This document shows, in pieces, positions 1 through 11,426 of a stretch of 12,329 nucleotides of DNA. The position numbers and the translations under genes were made by a program. The stretch comes from DASUSH01 sp036375215 (GTDB lineage Bacteria; Actinomycetota; Thermoleophilia; Solirubrobacterales; 70-9). The stretch covers positions 1 through 12,329 of the forward strand of contig DASUSH010000083.1 of NCBI GenBank assembly GCA_036375215.1, in the 5' to 3' direction. The notes under the pieces were generated by a model, which was not told the origin of the DNA, did no database searches, and worked only from the letters and a program-made list of their open reading frames with translations. Numbering within the stretch: the stretch's first letter is position 1; every line of letters begins with the position of its first letter.

Positions 1-27
1 CGCCTCGACGCGCTCCTCGCGCGCTAG
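1..27 (+). CDS. possible C-terminal end of an upstream gene (partial)
   Basis: Eight codons read RLDALLAR and end in TAG at 25-27. Every third position is G or C and the A/T bases sit at second positions, as in real genes of this genome. The stop is followed by a strong hairpin at 42-69, which fits a gene end. A second open frame (2-115, ending in TAG at 113-115) also has G/C third positions but encodes an Arg/Ser/Pro-rich stretch, so the choice of frame is uncertain. The family cannot be identified from so short a tail. Confidence 0.35.
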   Translation, partial: RLDALLAR

Positions 28-41
28 CGAGACCGCGACGT

Positions 42-69
42 CCCCGCGGCGGCGCGGCCCGCCGCGGGG
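42..69. terminator. GC-rich hairpin between convergent gene ends
   Basis: CCCCGCGGCG (42-51) and CGCCGCGGGG (60-69) form a perfect 10-bp stem around an 8-nt loop. It lies between the putative end of an upstream plus-strand gene at 27 and the stop of the minus-strand hydrolase at 112, so it could end transcription from both sides. No T-tract follows on either strand, so it is not a classical intrinsic terminator. That is common in high-GC actinobacteria. Confidence 0.4.
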
Positions 70-111
70 GAAGGTCGCCTCGCGCGGCGCCCGGACCCTC
101 GTCGCGTTCGA

Positions 112-981
112 CTAGGCCCCGCCGCCGGCGAGCGCCGCGACAGCGTCCGCGATCGCCGGCGCCTGGTCCTCCTGAAGGAAGTGCTTCGCCGGCAGCTCGG
201 CCGGCGCCACCGACAGCATCGCCGCGACGCCGCGCATGTGCTCGCGCCCGAGCGCCGGGTCCTCGGCGCCCCAGACCACCTGCGCGGGCCACGAACGCGC
301 CCCGAGCCCCGCTCGGAAGAAGTCCTCCTTCGCCCGCGTCAGCTCGAAGCCGCGCATGATCCGCAGGAAGGCGCGACCCCCGTCCTCCCGCTTCAGCAGG
401 TCGTAGTAGGCGAAGACCTCGTCCCGCGGCACCGCCGAGCGCTGGCCCACCCCCTGCAGGTAGAAGAGCTCGGAGAACGCCCACCGGTTGAGCGAGCGCA
501 GCCATAGCTCGCCGAGGCCGCGCACCGAGAACGGGTGCATCGACCACGGCCGCCGGAAGCCGGCGACCTCGGCCATCGTGTTGAGCGCCGTCAGCGACAG
601 CACCCGCTCCGGGTTGCGGATCGCCCACTCGAAGCCGATCGGCCCCCCGATGTCGTGGACGACGAGATGGCAGCGCTCGACCGCGAGCGCCTCGAGCGCG
701 GCGCCCATCCACCCCGCCAGCCCCGACCACGAGTAGTCGAACCGCTCGGGCCGCTTCGCCAGCCCGAGCCCGGGGAAGTCGAACGCGACCGCCCGCAGCC
801 CGCGCGCCGCGAGGAGCGGCGCGACCTTGCGGTACAGATACGACGACGACGGCACCCCGTGGACGAGGACGGCCGCCTCGCCCTCGCCCTCATCCAGCGC
901 GAAGCTGCCGACGCCCGCGGCCTCGAACCGGCGCCCGGCCGCCTCGTGCGAGGCGATCGCCCGTGCGGTCTCCGCATTCAC
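112..981 (-). CDS. alpha/beta-fold hydrolase, haloalkane dehalogenase/epoxide hydrolase-like
   Basis: A 289-residue alpha/beta-hydrolase with an Asp nucleophile. The HGVPSSSYLYR oxyanion-hole motif is at 41-51. The nucleophile elbow HDIGGPIG (109-116) puts Asp110 where haloalkane dehalogenases and epoxide hydrolases have theirs. The likely acid is Asp241 (WGAEDP) and the base His267 (KHFLQED). A helical cap would lie at about 131-235. Dehalogenases normally have Asn after HG and Trp after the nucleophile to hold the halide. Here these are Val43 and Ile111, so dehalogenase activity is doubtful and the substrate is unknown. No signal peptide is visible, so it is probably cytosolic. The start is GTG (979-981), supported by GGGAGG 9 nt upstream. 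The gene diverges from the pyr operon and no pathway link is evident. Confidence 0.85.
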   Translation of the reverse strand: MNAETARAIASHEAAGRRFEAAGVGSFALDEGEGEAAVLVHGVPSSSYLYRKVAPLLAARGLRAVAFDFPGLGLAKRPERFDYSWSGLAGWMGAALEALAVERCHLVVHDIGGPIGFEWAIRNPERVLSLTALNTMAEVAGFRRPWSMHPFSVRGLGELWLRSLNRWAFSELFYLQGVGQRSAVPRDEVFAYYDLLKREDGGRAFLRIMRGFELTRAKEDFFRAGLGARSWPAQVVWGAEDPALGREHMRGVAAMLSVAPAELPAKHFLQEDQAPAIADAVAALAGGGA

Positions 982-990
982 CGGCGAAAG

Positions 991-996
991 CCTCCC
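991..996 (-). promoter_or_regulatory. ribosome binding site of the alpha/beta hydrolase
   Basis: Read on the minus strand this is GGGAGG, 9 nt before the GTG at 981. It favours that GTG over the nearby out-of-frame ATG at 975-977. Confidence 0.6.
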
Positions 997-1027
997 ACCT
1001 CCGTGCCGTTCCCGCGGCGCCCGGTGC

Positions 1028-1033
1028 TACGGT
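1028..1033 (+). promoter_or_regulatory. candidate -10 element of the pyr operon
   Basis: TACGGT fits the actinobacterial TANNNT -10 pattern. It would place the transcript start near 1040, just before the PyrR-binding hairpin that begins at 1047, giving a short leader. No convincing -35 is seen at 16-19 bp upstream, so this is tentative. Confidence 0.35.
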
Positions 1034-1046
1034 TTCCCCGTCGGTT

Positions 1047-1077
1047 CCTTTAACCCGGTCCAGCGAGGCCAGGAAGG
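1047..1077 (+). promoter_or_regulatory. PyrR-binding RNA hairpin in the pyr operon leader
   Basis: The leader has an upper stem GGUC (1057-1060)/GGCC (1067-1070) closing the hexaloop CAGCGA (1061-1066), a match to the PyrR consensus CNGNGA within UCCAGNGAGGY. A lower stem CCUU (1047-1050)/AAGG (1074-1077) is separated from it by an internal loop (UAACCC on the 5' side, AGG on the 3' side). The 3' arm overlaps the Shine-Dalgarno sequence GGAAGGGG (1072-1079) of pyrR. No terminator follows before the start codon. The layout therefore fits translational repression by UMP-bound PyrR, as described in Mycobacterium smegmatis, rather than the transcription attenuation of Bacillus. Confidence 0.85.
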
Positions 1078-1088
1078 GGCGCGAGTAA

Positions 1089-1673
1089 GTGGTGGAACCA
1101 AGCTCCCCCGCGGGAGCGAACTCAGAGAAGGTCGTGCTCGATCGCGACGATCTACGCCGCACCCTGGTGCGGATCGCGCACGAGATCGTCGAGAAGAACG
1201 CGGGCTCGGACGGCCTCGCCCTGGTCGGCATCCACACCCGCGGCGCGATCCTCGCCCGCCGCCTGCACGCGCTGGTCGGCGAGATGAGCGGCGACGAGGT
1301 CCCGCTCGGCGACCTCGACATCGCCTTCTACCGCGACGACGTCTCCGCTCGCCCGGACGCGCCCATCGTCCACTCCTCGCACCTCGACTTCGACCTCGGT
1401 TCCCGCACGATCGTGCTCGTCGACGACGTGCTCTTCACCGGCCGTACCGCCCGCGCCGCGATCGAGGCCCTCTTCGACTACGGGCGCCCGAGCCGCCTCC
1501 AGTTCGCCGCGCTCATCGACCGCGGCCACCGCGAGCTTCCGATCCGCCCGGACTACGTCGGCAAGAACCTGCCGACTTCCCGCACGGAGCGGGTTTACGT
1601 GCGCGTGGAGGAATCCGACGGGGTTGATGAGGTCACGATCTCCCCAGACTCTCGTGAGGAGGAGAGCCGATGA
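1089..1673 (+). CDS. pyrR: pyrimidine operon regulator PyrR / uracil phosphoribosyltransferase-like
   Basis: A 194-residue PRTase-fold protein that binds the pyr mRNA hairpin in response to UMP; family members often also convert uracil and PRPP to UMP. The PRPP-binding loop VLVDDVLFTGRTAR spans 109-122. VGIHTRG (46-52) and the FYRDD segment (80-84) are also typical of the family. Length is close to normal (about 180-195), with a somewhat variable N-terminus. The start is GTG at 1089, or the adjacent GTG at 1092, 9-12 nt after the GGAAGGGG Shine-Dalgarno. It is the first gene of the operon and carries its own target hairpin just upstream, so it is probably autoregulated. Its TGA overlaps the ATG of pyrB (ATGA, 1670-1673). 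Confidence 0.95.
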   Translation: MVEPSSPAGANSEKVVLDRDDLRRTLVRIAHEIVEKNAGSDGLALVGIHTRGAILARRLHALVGEMSGDEVPLGDLDIAFYRDDVSARPDAPIVHSSHLDFDLGSRTIVLVDDVLFTGRTARAAIEALFDYGRPSRLQFAALIDRGHRELPIRPDYVGKNLPTSRTERVYVRVEESDGVDEVTISPDSREEESR

Positions 1674-2637
1674 AGCACCTGCTCTCGGTCGAGGATCTCG
1701 ACCGAGCCGACATCGAGCGGTTCATGGAGCGCGCCGACAGCTTCGCCGAGGTCGGCCGCCGCGACATCAAGAAGGTCCCGACCCTGCGCGGCCGGACGAT
1801 CGTGAACCTCTTCTACGAGTCCTCGACGCGCACCCAGTCCTCGTTCGAGCTCGCCGCCAAGCGGCTCTCCGCCGACGTCGTCTCGATCAAGTCCGCGGGC
1901 TCCGCCGTCGACAAGGGCGAGTCGCTCAAGGACACGGTCGCGACCCTCTCCGCCTACGACCCCGCCGCGATCGTGATCCGCTCGCCGTACGTCGGCGCCG
2001 CCGACCTGGTCAGCCGCTGGACCGAGGCCACGGTCGTGAACGCCGGCGACGGCAAGCACGAGCACCCCAGCCAGGCCCTCCTCGACGTCTACACGCTGCG
2101 CAGCCGGCTCGGCTCGCTCGAGGGCAAGCGGATCTGGATCGTCGGCGACGTCCTCCACAGCCGCGTCGCCCGCTCCTGCATCCTCGCCTTCGCCGCGATG
2201 GGCGCCGAGGTCACCGTCGCCGGGCCTCCGACCCTGATCCCCGCCGGGATCGAGGCGCTCGGCTGCGAGACCGCGTACACGCTCGACGGGCTCGCCGAGG
2301 CCGACGTCGTCTACGCGCTGCGGATGCAGCTCGAGCGCATGGGGGAGAGCTTCGTGCCCTCGCTGCGCGAGTACGCGGCGCGCTACCAGATCCACGGCCG
2401 CCGGCTCGGCCCCCGCCAGCTCCTCATGCACCCGGGCCCCGTGAACCGCGGCGTCGAGCTCGCCCCCGACGTGATCGACTCGCCGAGCTCGCTGATCACC
2501 GCCCAGGTCGAGAGCGGGCTGGTCGTCCGGATGGCGATCCTCTACGAGCTCCTCGCCGGCCAGGGTCCGCGTGGCGTCCGCGAGGAGCCCACGACGGAGC
2601 CGGTGCCCGAGACCCCGCCGACGATCGGTCAGCCGGC

Positions 2638-2641
<4 letters not shown>
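1670..2641 (+). CDS. pyrB: aspartate carbamoyltransferase catalytic subunit
   Basis: Joins carbamoyl phosphate and L-aspartate to N-carbamoyl-aspartate, the committed step of UMP synthesis. Visible motifs are STRT (52-55) for carbamoyl phosphate, the GSAVDKGES loop with Ser78 and Lys82, HPSQ (132-135), and MHPGPVNRG (253-261). Length is 323 residues. The core ends near YELL (292-295) and a 28-residue Pro/Glu/Thr-rich tail follows, which is not part of the conserved fold. A strong Shine-Dalgarno GAGGAGGA (1656-1663) lies inside the end of pyrR. The gene overlaps pyrR by 4 nt upstream and pyrC by 4 nt downstream. No pyrI regulatory subunit is present in the window, so a simple catalytic trimer is likely. 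Confidence 0.96.
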
Positions 2642-3995
<1,354 letters not shown>

Positions 3996-3999
<4 letters not shown>

Positions 4000-4541
4000 G
4001 CGCCCCGGCCAAGCTCGACCGCGAGCGCACCGCGCTCGTCGTGATCGACGTCCAGGAGGCCTTCCGCAAGGCGCTCCCCGACTTCGGCGCGGTGGCCGCG
4101 GCGAGCGCGAAGCTGGTCGAGGGCGCGAAGGCGATGGGCGTCCCGGTGATCGTCACCGAGCAGTACCCGAAGGGCCTCGGCGCGACCGTCCCCGAGGTCG
4201 CCGACCACCTTCCCGAGGACGCGGAACCGGTCGAGAAGCTCTGCTTCTCCGCCGCCGAGGCGAAGGGCTTCGACCTCGGCGACCGCGACCAGGCGCTCGT
4301 CTGCGGCATCGAGACGCACGTCTGCGTGAACCAGACGGTCCTCGACCTGCTCGGCCGCGGTGTCGAGACCCACGTCGCCGAGGACGCGGTCGGCTCGCGC
4401 ACCGCCGAGAACAAGCAGCTCGGGCTGCACAAGATGGAGCGCGCCGGCGCCGTGGTCACCAGCATCGAGGCCGCGCTGTTCGAGCTCCTGCGGGGTTCCG
4501 ACGCGCCCGAGTTCAAGCAAGTGCAGGCGCTGGTCAAGTGA
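3996..4541 (+). CDS. isochorismatase-family cysteine hydrolase, ISOC1/ISOC2-like
   Basis: A 181-residue protein with the isochorismatase/nicotinamidase fold. The catalytic triad is Asp18 (VVIDVQEAF), Lys81 (VEKLCFSA) and Cys110 (CGIETHVCVNQT). The segment TEQYPKGLGATVPE (54-67) and the C-terminal pattern PEFKQVQALVK closely resemble ISOC1/ISOC2-type members, whose substrate is not known. Relatives cleave amide or ureido bonds (nicotinamide, N-carbamoylsarcosine, ureidoacrylate), so a carbamoyl or ureido compound is an attractive but unproven substrate here. It starts with GTG inside the pyrC stop (GTGA, 3996-3999) and overlaps carA by 4 nt, so it is a bona fide operon member. It is probably cytosolic, with no signal peptide. 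Confidence 0.88.
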
Positions 4542-5659
4542 GCGAGGCGCCCGGATACCTCCTGCTCGAGGACGGCACCCGCCTGGACGGCGAGCTCTGC
4601 GGCGCCGCCGACGCCGCCCTCGGGGAGGTCGTCTTCAACACCGCGATGACCGGCTACCAGGAGGCGCTCACCGACCCCTCCTACGCGGGCCAGATCATCA
4701 CCTACACCTATCCGCTCGTCGGCAACTACGGCGTCTCCGCGCAGGCGATGGAGTCCGAGCGCCCGCAGGCGCGGGGCGTCGTGATGCGCGACGCGAAGAA
4801 CTTCGAGGACGCCGCCGATGCCGAGGGCGGCTGGCTCGACTGGCTGCGCGACACCGGCGTGCCCGCGATCTCCGGCGTCGACACCCGCGCCCTCGTCCGC
4901 CACATCCGTGATCGCGGCGCGATGCGCGGCGGCATCTTCGCCGCCGAGGTCGCCGAGGCCGAGGCCCGCGAGCGCGTCGACGCCGAGCCGTCGATGCGGG
5001 GCGCCGACCTCGCCCGTACCGTCACCCCCGGCGAGCCCGTCCGCATCCCCGGCTCCGGGCCCCACGTCGTCGGCCTCGACACCGGCATCAAGCACAGCAT
5101 CATTCGTCAGTTCCGCGAGCGGAACTGCCGGCTGACCTTGCTGCCGTGCGATTCGTCCTCCGAGGACGTGCTTCGCGAGGAGCCCGACCTGGTCTTCCTC
5201 GCCAACGGCCCCGGGGATCCGGCGGCGCTCGACTACGTCGTCTCGAGCGTCCGCGGCGTGGTCGGGAAGAAGCCGGTCGTCGGCATCTGCCTCGGTCACC
5301 AGCTCCTCTGCCGCGCGGTGGGGCTCGACACCTTCAAGCTCCCCTTCGGCCACCGCGGCGCGAACCACCCGGTGAAGGAGCTCGGCTCGGGCCGGATCGA
5401 GATCACGTCGCAAAACCACGGGTTCGCGGTCCGCCCGCCCGACGGCGGCGAGCGGATCGAGGCCGACGAGCCCGTGCGCTGGCAGACCGACTTCGGCGCC
5501 GCCGAGCTCTCCCACCTGAACCTCTACGACCGCACCGTCGAAGGCCTCGTCCTGAAGGACGTCCCCGGCTGCACCGTTCAGTACCACCCCGAGGCCGGGC
5601 CGGGACCGCACGACGCCCGCCATCTCTTCGACCGCTTCCTGGGGCTGGCGAGCGCATGA
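4538..5659 (+). CDS. carA: carbamoyl-phosphate synthase small (glutaminase) subunit
   Basis: Hydrolyses glutamine and passes ammonia to CarB for carbamoyl phosphate synthesis. The N-terminal CarA domain (about 1-175, with FNTAMTGYQEALTDPSY near 33-49) is followed by a class I glutamine amidotransferase domain. That domain carries the catalytic Cys251 in GICLGHQ, with His350 and Glu352 in YHPEAGPGPHD completing the triad. The length of 373 residues is normal. It starts with GTG in the stop of the upstream hydrolase gene (GTGA, 4538-4541), and its TGA (5657-5659) overlaps the next ATG. It is separated from carB by the small NTF2-like gene. The product also feeds arginine synthesis if no second CarAB exists in the genome. 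Confidence 0.96.
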   Translation: MSEAPGYLLLEDGTRLDGELCGAADAALGEVVFNTAMTGYQEALTDPSYAGQIITYTYPLVGNYGVSAQAMESERPQARGVVMRDAKNFEDAADAEGGWLDWLRDTGVPAISGVDTRALVRHIRDRGAMRGGIFAAEVAEAEARERVDAEPSMRGADLARTVTPGEPVRIPGSGPHVVGLDTGIKHSIIRQFRERNCRLTLLPCDSSSEDVLREEPDLVFLANGPGDPAALDYVVSSVRGVVGKKPVVGICLGHQLLCRAVGLDTFKLPFGHRGANHPVKELGSGRIEITSQNHGFAVRPPDGGERIEADEPVRWQTDFGAAELSHLNLYDRTVEGLVLKDVPGCTVQYHPEAGPGPHDARHLFDRFLGLASA

Positions 5660-6067
5660 TGGCCGCCGAGCAGAGCGCCGAACGCGAGCTCGTCATGCGG
5701 GTCGTCGAGATCATCGAGCGCGAGGGCCTCCAGGGCATCGACATCCACTTCGCCGAGATCTGCGCGCCCGAGCTCGAGTGGCGCCCGACGATGGTCGGCA
5801 CGGGGACCGAGACCTACGTGGGCAGGGAGGGCTATCGCCACTACCTGGAGGAGCTGGTCACGAGCGTCACCAACGTCTCCTTCCGGGTCGACGACGTGCG
5901 CGACGCCGACGGGGGCCGGGTCCTCGTGCTCGGCCACCTGACGCTGGCCGGCCGCGACGGCTCGGATCCGGTCGAGAGCGAGTACGCCCTGCTCTGCGAG
6001 GTCGAGGGCGGCCGGCTCCGCGCCGCGACCGCGTTCGCCGCGCACGCCGCCGCGGAGGAGGCAGCGG

Positions 6068-6075
<8 letters not shown>
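5656..6075 (+). CDS. NTF2/SnoaL-like protein of unknown function
   Basis: A 139-residue protein with the look of an NTF2-like fold. An N-terminal helix (about 7-24) is followed by FAEICAPELEWRP (32-44), then YVGREGYRHYLEEL (54-67), and then beta-rich stretches such as FRVDDVRDADGGRVLVLGHLTLAGR and YALLCEVEGGRL. The pattern 'pocket aspartate/glutamate-W-P, then GREG plus helix' is common in SnoaL-like cyclases, isomerases and ligand-binding members. No catalytic set can be assigned. The start is ATG 5656 or the adjacent ATG 5659. It overlaps carA by 4 nt and carB by 8 nt, so it is translated between the two CPSase subunits. Whether it has a role in that enzyme or is only carried along is unknown. 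Confidence 0.82.
6054..6060 (+). promoter_or_regulatory. strong ribosome binding site of carB
   Basis: GGAGGAG lies 7 nt before the GTG at 6068, inside the end of the NTF2-like gene. It supports the GTG start and is stronger than the sites ahead of pyrC, the ISOC-like gene, carA or pyrK, which rely on start/stop overlap. Confidence 0.7.
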
Positions 6076-9186
<3,111 letters not shown>

Positions 9187-9190
<4 letters not shown>

Positions 9191-10059
9191 GCGGCGGCAA
9201 CGGGGCCGCGGCGGCCGACCGGGTGCTCGCGCCGCCTGGGCGGCGGCGCTGCGAGGTGACCGGCGCCCGCGACACCGGCGGCTACCGGATCTTCACCGTG
9301 CGCGACGGCGACGGGCCGGATCCCGCGGCGGGCCAGTTCTACATGCTGACCGCGGCCGGCTGGGGGAGCGCGGGCGGCCGTCCCTACCTCCCGCGCGCCT
9401 TCTCCTTCGCCACCGCCGCGCGGGGCGAGGGCGGGGTCGAGCTCGGTTTCCTGCTCGAGGCCGTCGGCCCCGGCACCGGCGTGCTCGCCGGGCTCGAGCC
9501 CGGCGCTCCGGTCGAGCTCACCGGGCCGCTCGGCCGCCCGTTCTCGGCGCCGCGCGAGTTGAACCCCGAGGCAGCCGGAGCGATCCTCGTCGGCGGCGGG
9601 ATCGGGATCGCCCCGCTCGCGGTCTGGCGGGCTGCACTCGCGGCCCGCGGGGTGCCGACGCGGGCCCTCCTCGGTTTCCGCGACCGCGCCCATTCCGGCG
9701 GGACCGAGCTCTTCGACTGCTCGGAGGTGCGCCTCGCCAGCGAGGATGGCCACGCCGGCCACCGCGGCTACGTCACCGACCTGCTCGCGGTCCTGCTCGA
9801 GGGCGAGGACGCCGCGCGGTCCGCGGCCGTCTACGCCTGCGGGCCGCCCGCGATGCTGGAGGCGGTGCGACGGATGTGCGCCGACCGAGGCGTCGCCTGC
9901 GAGCTCGCGATGGAGTCCCCGATGGCGTGCGGGTACGGCGCCTGCTTCGGCTGCGCGGTGCCGCTCGCCGGGGGCGGGTACATGCGCCTGTGCGTCGACG
10001 GGCCGGTCGTCCGCGGCGAGGAGATCGAGACCGCGCTCGTCGCCGGGGCGGGGCACTGA
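9187..10059 (+). CDS. pyrK: dihydroorotate dehydrogenase electron transfer subunit
   Basis: Carries FAD and a [2Fe-2S] cluster and passes electrons from PyrD to NAD+. The ferredoxin-reductase-like N-terminal half has the flavin motif LPRAFSFA (68-75), followed by the nucleotide-binding LVGGGIGIAPL and YACGPPAML. The C-terminal cluster motif is Cys248-X4-Cys253-X2-Cys256-X12-Cys269, complete and typical of PyrK. Length is 290 residues, slightly above the usual 250-270, partly from an Ala/Gly-rich N-terminus of about 20 residues. The GTG start lies in the carB stop (GTGA, 9187-9190). Only a weak GAGGCG lies further upstream, so it is probably coupled to carB. It is followed 2 nt later by its partner gene pyrD. 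Confidence 0.94.
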
Positions 10060-10061
10060 CG

Positions 10062-11006
10062 ATGGCGGACCTCTCGATCGACCTCTGCGGCCTGCGCCTC
10101 GAGCATCCGGTCCTGAACGGGTCGGGCACCTTCGACGCGATCGCGGCGCGCCGCGCCTTCGGCGACCCCCTGCTCGAGCGCTTCCCCTTCTCCGCGTTCG
10201 TCTCGAAGACGATCACCCCCGAGCCCCGCGCGGGCAACCCGCCGCCGCGGATCTTCGAGACGCCCGCGGGCATGGTCAACTCGATCGGCCTGCCGAACAA
10301 GGGGCTCGAGGGTTTCCTCGTTCACGACCTGCCGGCGCTCGCTGAGCTGCCCGTGCCGCTCGTCGTCTCGGTGATGGGCACGAGCGCCGAGCAGTTCACC
10401 CGCCTGATCGAGGGCGTCGCCGGCCGCGAGGAGGTCGCCGCCGTCGAGCTGAACGTGTCCTGCCCGAACGTGAAGTCCGGGCTGATCGTGGGCGAGCAGC
10501 CCGGCGAGACCCTTCTGCTCCTGCGCGAGGTCCGCGACCTCACCGACAAGCCGCTGATCGTGAAGCTGACGCCGAACGTGGCCGACCCGGCCGGGATCGC
10601 GATCGCCGCCGAGGAGGGCGGGGCGGACGCGGTCTCCCTCGTCAACACGCTGAAGTCGGCGCCGATCGACCCGGCGACGCTCGAGCCGTGGCTCGGCGCC
10701 GGCCGAGGCGGGCTCTCGGGGCCGGCGATCGGGCCGATCGCGCTCGGTCAGACGAGCGCGGTCGCGGCGGCGGTCTCGATCCCCGTGATCGGGATGGGCG
10801 GCATCGAGCGCGGGGAGGACGCGCTCGCCTTCGTCGCCGCCGGCGCCAGCGCCGTCGCGGTCGGCACCGCCAACTTCCGCGACCCCCTGGCGGGCGAGCG
10901 GGTCCGCCGCGAGCTCGCCGAATCGCTCGCCGCGCGGGGCCTCGAGAGCCTCGAAGCGGCTCGCGGGCGCGCTCTGGCCGCAACCACTGCCTCGACCTCG
11001 ACTTGA
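10062..11006 (+). CDS. pyrD: dihydroorotate dehydrogenase, class 1B catalytic subunit
   Basis: Oxidises dihydroorotate to orotate with FMN and works as a complex with PyrK in the cytosol. The class 1 active-site cysteine is Cys134 in NVSCPNVKSG, and Lys49 lies in the FMN-contacting SKTITPEPR. NPPPRI, NSIGLPNKG, KLTPNV and GMGGI are further family motifs. Cys instead of Ser at the catalytic position, together with the adjacent pyrK, indicates the NAD-dependent 1B type rather than the quinone-linked class 2 used by Streptomyces and mycobacteria. Length is 314 residues, which is normal. The ATG at 10062 is 2 nt after the pyrK stop, with GGGGCGGGG upstream as a loose ribosome site. It is the last gene of the operon, and its stop codon lies in a hairpin. 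Confidence 0.95.
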   Translation: MADLSIDLCGLRLEHPVLNGSGTFDAIAARRAFGDPLLERFPFSAFVSKTITPEPRAGNPPPRIFETPAGMVNSIGLPNKGLEGFLVHDLPALAELPVPLVVSVMGTSAEQFTRLIEGVAGREEVAAVELNVSCPNVKSGLIVGEQPGETLLLLREVRDLTDKPLIVKLTPNVADPAGIAIAAEEGGADAVSLVNTLKSAPIDPATLEPWLGAGRGGLSGPAIGPIALGQTSAVAAAVSIPVIGMGGIERGEDALAFVAAGASAVAVGTANFRDPLAGERVRRELAESLAARGLESLEAARGRALAATTASTST

Positions 11007-11012
11007 GGTCGA
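10992..11012 (+). terminator. hairpin straddling the pyrD stop codon
   Basis: TCGACCTC (10992-10999) and GAGGTCGA (11005-11012) form a perfect 8-bp stem with a 5-nt loop GACTT. The pyrD TGA is at 11004-11006. No T-run follows. It marks the end of the pyr operon just before the mihF promoter and may terminate transcription or protect the 3' end of the mRNA. Confidence 0.5.
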
Positions 11013-11023
11013 TACGAATTCGC

Positions 11024-11036
11024 CCGGAAAGTCCGG
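11024..11036 (+). terminator. small hairpin downstream of pyrD
   Basis: CCGGA (11024-11028) and TCCGG (11032-11036) pair around the loop AAG. With the hairpin at 10992-11012 it forms a tandem pair in the 77-bp pyrD-mihF spacer. It is short and could be chance in such GC-rich DNA. Confidence 0.25.
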
Positions 11037-11044
11037 CGAGGGGC

Positions 11045-11072
11045 TTGCGCGCCTTGGAGCCGTGGATATACT
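11045..11072 (+). promoter_or_regulatory. sigma-70-type promoter of mihF
   Basis: TTGCGC (11045-11050) and TATACT (11067-11072) are separated by 16 bp, the best consensus promoter in the window. A start 6-12 nt downstream of the -10 would fall at about 11079-11084, at or almost at the mihF ATG. That predicts a leaderless or near-leaderless message, in line with the absence of a Shine-Dalgarno there. Confidence 0.7.
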
Positions 11073-11083
11073 CGCGCCCGCCG

Positions 11084-11422
11084 ATGGCCCTCTCCGTCGA
11101 CTCTCCCGCCACCACTTCCGTTCCCGAGAGGACCATGGACCAGCGGATGAAGGCCCTGCGAAAGGCCAACGACATCCGCTCCCAGCGGGCCCAGCTGAAG
11201 CGGGATTTGAAGGCGGGCAAGAAGAAGATCGAGACCCTGCTGCTCGATCCGCCCGAGTACGTGCTGTCGGCGAAGACGTTCGACATGCTGCTCGCCGTCC
11301 CCAAGCTGGGTCGGGTCAAGGCGAACCGGATCCTCGGCCAGTGCCGGATCTCGCCGTCGAAGACGATCGGCGGCCTCTCCGAGCGCCAGCGCGGCGAGCT
11401 CGTCGCAAATCTGCGCCGATAG
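11084..11422 (+). CDS. mihF: actinobacterial integration host factor MihF/sIHF-type
   Basis: A 112-residue basic nucleoid-associated DNA-binding protein. The helical N-terminal half (MDQRMKALRKANDIRSQRAQLKRDLKAGKK) is rich in Lys/Arg. The C-terminal half (VLSAKTFDMLLAVPKLGRVKANRILGQCRISPSKTIGGLSERQRGEL) contains the helix-two-turn-helix segment, where the PKLGRVKA turn corresponds to PGVGKVRA of mycobacterial mIHF. The neighbourhood mihF-gmk-rpoZ is conserved across actinobacteria and supports the call. The ATG at 11084 is favoured because it lies 11 nt after a good -10 and gives the usual MAL beginning. An internal ATG at 11135, with GAGAGG only 3 nt before it, would give a protein 17 residues shorter. 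Confidence 0.88.
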   Translation: MALSVDSPATTSVPERTMDQRMKALRKANDIRSQRAQLKRDLKAGKKKIETLLLDPPEYVLSAKTFDMLLAVPKLGRVKANRILGQCRISPSKTIGGLSERQRGELVANLRR

Positions 11423-11426
11423 CGGC

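Noticed and set aside
2..115. plus-strand open frame ending in TAG at 113-115
   Set aside because: Arg/Ser/Pro-rich with too few A/T at second positions. It runs through the hairpin at 42-69, and the frame ending at 27 looks more protein-like. Not excluded.
1624..2637. in-frame upstream extension of pyrC
   Set aside because: The frame is open but reads Arg/Pro/Ala-rich junk across pyrB. PyrC homology begins only after the ATG at 2638.
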